Of a DNA stretch of 33,355 bases, positions 32,129 to 33,355 are shown piece after piece. The notes beneath the pieces were generated by a model that was not told the DNA's origin, did not search any database, and saw nothing but the letters and a program-made list of their open reading frames with translations. Where the stretch lies: NCBI GenBank assembly GCA_019115705.1, contig DXDB01000201.1, forward strand, positions 1-33,355, in the 5' to 3' direction. Position numbers and translations under genes: made by a program. The first letter of the stretch is position 1. Every line of letters starts with the position of its first letter. Source of the stretch: Candidatus Tetragenococcus pullicola. Its GTDB lineage: Bacteria; Bacillota; Bacilli; Lactobacillales; Enterococcaceae.

Positions 32129-32159
32129 AAACGGCTTACTCTTTCGAATAAAGCCGTTT
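32129..32159 (-). terminator. Hairpin terminator after the decayed gene
   Basis: AAACGGCTT (32129-32137) and AAGCCGTTT (32151-32159) form a 9-bp stem; on the minus strand TTCTTT follows. It stands 24 nt past the stop codon of the remnant at 32184, consistent with that remnant having been a transcribed gene. Confidence 0.7.
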
Positions 32160-32183
32160 AAAGTTATTATTTTCGTAAAGAGA

Positions 32184-32345
32184 TCATAACCACCTAATAG
32201 TTTCTCTATTATCTAAAATAATTTTGACCCCTTGCCGTTCATAGAAACGATAAAAGCGTTCTGTATTGTCAAACATTATGACCCTATTGCAATTAGAGGA
32301 AACTGAAGCTAAATTTTTCAAATTCACATCACAAACTTTTCTTGG
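32184..32345 (-). pseudogene. 3' remnant of a degraded gene
   Basis: An open stretch of 53 codons runs from after a TGA at 32346-32348 to a TGA at 32184-32186. It contains NLASVSSNCNRVIMFDNTER and FYRFYERQGVKIILDNRE. The last part resembles the C-terminal strand region of GNAT acetyltransferases (FYerxGFkii), but I cannot assign the family firmly. Only one late ATG (32276, 30 codons) with a poor ribosome site exists. A terminator follows it. Upstream to 32506 no coding continuation was found, so the 5' part was lost. A genuine short protein is the alternative. Confidence 0.4.
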
Positions 32346-32408
32346 TCAACACATCTATATTCTGCAATCACTCTTGTGTAGACTTTCTTCTTCCCTACTT
32401 TCATTTAA

Positions 32409-32429
32409 TTCAGTATGCTTCATACTGAA
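32409..32429. promoter_or_regulatory. Perfect 9-bp inverted repeat, possible operator
   Basis: TTCAGTATG (32409-32417) and CATACTGAA (32421-32429) flank CTT. The dyad has no U-tract and lies in the gene-poor stretch 32346-32506 between the remnant and the dihydrouridine synthase. It may be an operator left from the lost gene. Apart from it I see nothing in this stretch. Confidence 0.4.
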
Positions 32430-32506
32430 AAGAAAACCGTATGAGTTCAAAAAGATACGTTCATTTATTCTTAGTTTATCAACTCTTTATGAAAAATCAA
32501 ATTTTA

Positions 32507-33355
32507 TCATTTTGATTGAACTTCCGCTAAAATTGCCCGCACTTCATCTGTTGATTTGGTTTCCATCAAACGAACACGCAAATCACTGGCACCGGGAAAA
32601 CCTTTGACATAAATTTTAAAAAAGCGATGTAAGCCGACAATTGAACGAGGGACCATTTCAGAATAGTGATCCTGTAAGTCTAATTGCAATTGCAACAAAT
32701 CCAGTAATTCGCTTCTGGAATGTTCAGTGGGTTCTTTTTCAAAAGCATAGGGATTTTTGAAAACACCGCGAGCAATCATGATGCCATCTACCCCATATTC
32801 TTTTACTAATTTTAGGCCATGTTCCCGATCAGAAATGTCCCCATTAATGGTAATCAATGTTTGTGGTGCAATCCGATCACGAAGCGCCATAATTTGTGGA
32901 ATCACATCATAATGTGCTGGCACCTTACTCATTTCTTTTCGCGTCCGTAAGTGAATGGTCAAGTTAGCAATATCTTGTTTTAATAAATGAGTGAGCCACG
33001 CTTCCATCTCTTCTTTTCTTTCATAACCAATTCGTGTCTTTACACTTACAGGAATGCCTCCTGCTTTTGCTGCCTCAATCAATTCTGCTGCAACCTCGGG
33101 GCGTTTGATCAAGCCACTACCTTTGCCATTGCCTGCTACATTGGGGACCGGACAGCCCATATTGATATCGACGCCTGCAAAACCCATGTCGGCCATACCG
33201 ATACTCATTTGGCGAAAAAATTCCGGTTTATCACCCCAGATATGCGCAACAATTGGTTGTTCATCTTCGGTAAAATAAAGACGGCCACGAACGCTTTGTC
33301 GCCCGTCTGGATGACAATAACTGTCCGAATTGGTAAATTCTGTAAAGAAAACATC
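32507..33355 (-). CDS. tRNA-dihydrouridine synthase, 5' end outside the window
   Basis: This flavin enzyme reduces uridine to dihydrouridine in tRNA. The reading frame is open to the window edge, giving 283 C-terminal residues. FMN-barrel motifs are visible: [18 protein letters not shown] with the catalytic Cys, [27 protein letters not shown] and [15 protein letters not shown]. The C-terminal helical domain ([23 protein letters not shown]) completes it. An apparent ATG at 33208 is internal, since the frame continues upstream with typical sequence. Which Dus subtype (A, B or C) cannot be settled from this part; the Gram-positive single-Dus group is likely. Confidence 0.92.
   Translation of the reverse strand, partial: DVFFTEFTNSDSYCHPDGRQSVRGRLYFTEDEQPIVAHIWGDKPEFFRQMSIGMADMGFAGVDINMGCPVPNVAGNGKGSGLIKRPEVAAELIEAAKAGGIPVSVKTRIGYERKEEMEAWLTHLLKQDIANLTIHLRTRKEMSKVPAHYDVIPQIMALRDRIAPQTLITINGDISDREHGLKLVKEYGVDGIMIARGVFKNPYAFEKEPTEHSRSELLDLLQLQLDLQDHYSEMVPRSIVGLHRFFKIYVKGFPGASDLRVRLMETKSTDEVRAILAEVQSK

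Noticed and set aside
32266-32607. Plus-strand ORF of 113 residues
   Set aside because: It overlaps the dihydrouridine synthase gene antisense and the remnant, has no ribosome binding site, and its composition is not protein-like.

Overview
The window looks like a low-GC Gram-positive chromosome, most likely an Enterococcus or a close relative in the Lactobacillales. The signs are AT-rich coding sequence, strong AGGAGG ribosome binding sites, lipoprotein binding proteins with LAAC lipoboxes, a xylose operon with a ROK-type XylR, and LacG/BglA-like GH1 enzymes. No rRNA, tRNA, insertion sequence, prophage gene or CRISPR array was seen. The species assignment is inference; the gene content is read from the sequence.

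Bases 1-22119 read as one accessory sugar locus, best explained as uptake and intracellular breakdown of xyloglucan-type oligosaccharides. On the minus strand from about 8792 down lie two CUT1 permeases, a lipoprotein binding protein, a cytoplasmic SGNH acetylesterase, a GH29 alpha-L-fucosidase, a GH2 beta-glycosidase and, behind its own promoter, an MsmK-type ATPase cut by the window edge. Divergent from them are a YesL-like protein and a YesM-like sensor kinase. Next, on the minus strand, come a YicI/XylQ-type GH31 alpha-xylosidase, a ROK kinase resembling beta-glucoside kinase, a YesN-like response regulator, a GH1 enzyme with a phosphate-binding signature, xylose isomerase and xylulokinase. 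XylR closes the block on the plus strand. The enzymes match the bonds of fucosylated, galactosylated, acetylated xyloglucan: acetyl, fucose, galactose, alpha-xylose and beta-glucan backbone, with xylose passing to XylB/XylA. No secreted glycanase is present, so the cell would have to receive ready-made oligosaccharides or encode the glycanase elsewhere.

Bases 22120-25117 hold a perfect hairpin terminator, five exact-period 42-bp tandem stem-loop repeats, and a small metal operon on the minus strand: an HMA/CxxC chaperone, a 96-aa hemerythrin/Ric-like protein, and a P1B ATPase with an unusual CPG motif and a P1B-4-like HEAS motif. Iron export is the favoured inference.

Bases 25118-29118 hold a ferric-siderophore ABC importer (ATPase and two FecCD permeases on the minus strand, binding lipoprotein on the plus strand). 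Two divergent promoters face each other, each with a Fur-like box at the -10.

Bases 29136-33355 hold an ornithine cyclodeaminase-family enzyme, a proline iminopeptidase, an NAD(P)H oxidoreductase with a coupled 60-aa protein, a decayed gene remnant, and a tRNA-dihydrouridine synthase cut by the right edge.
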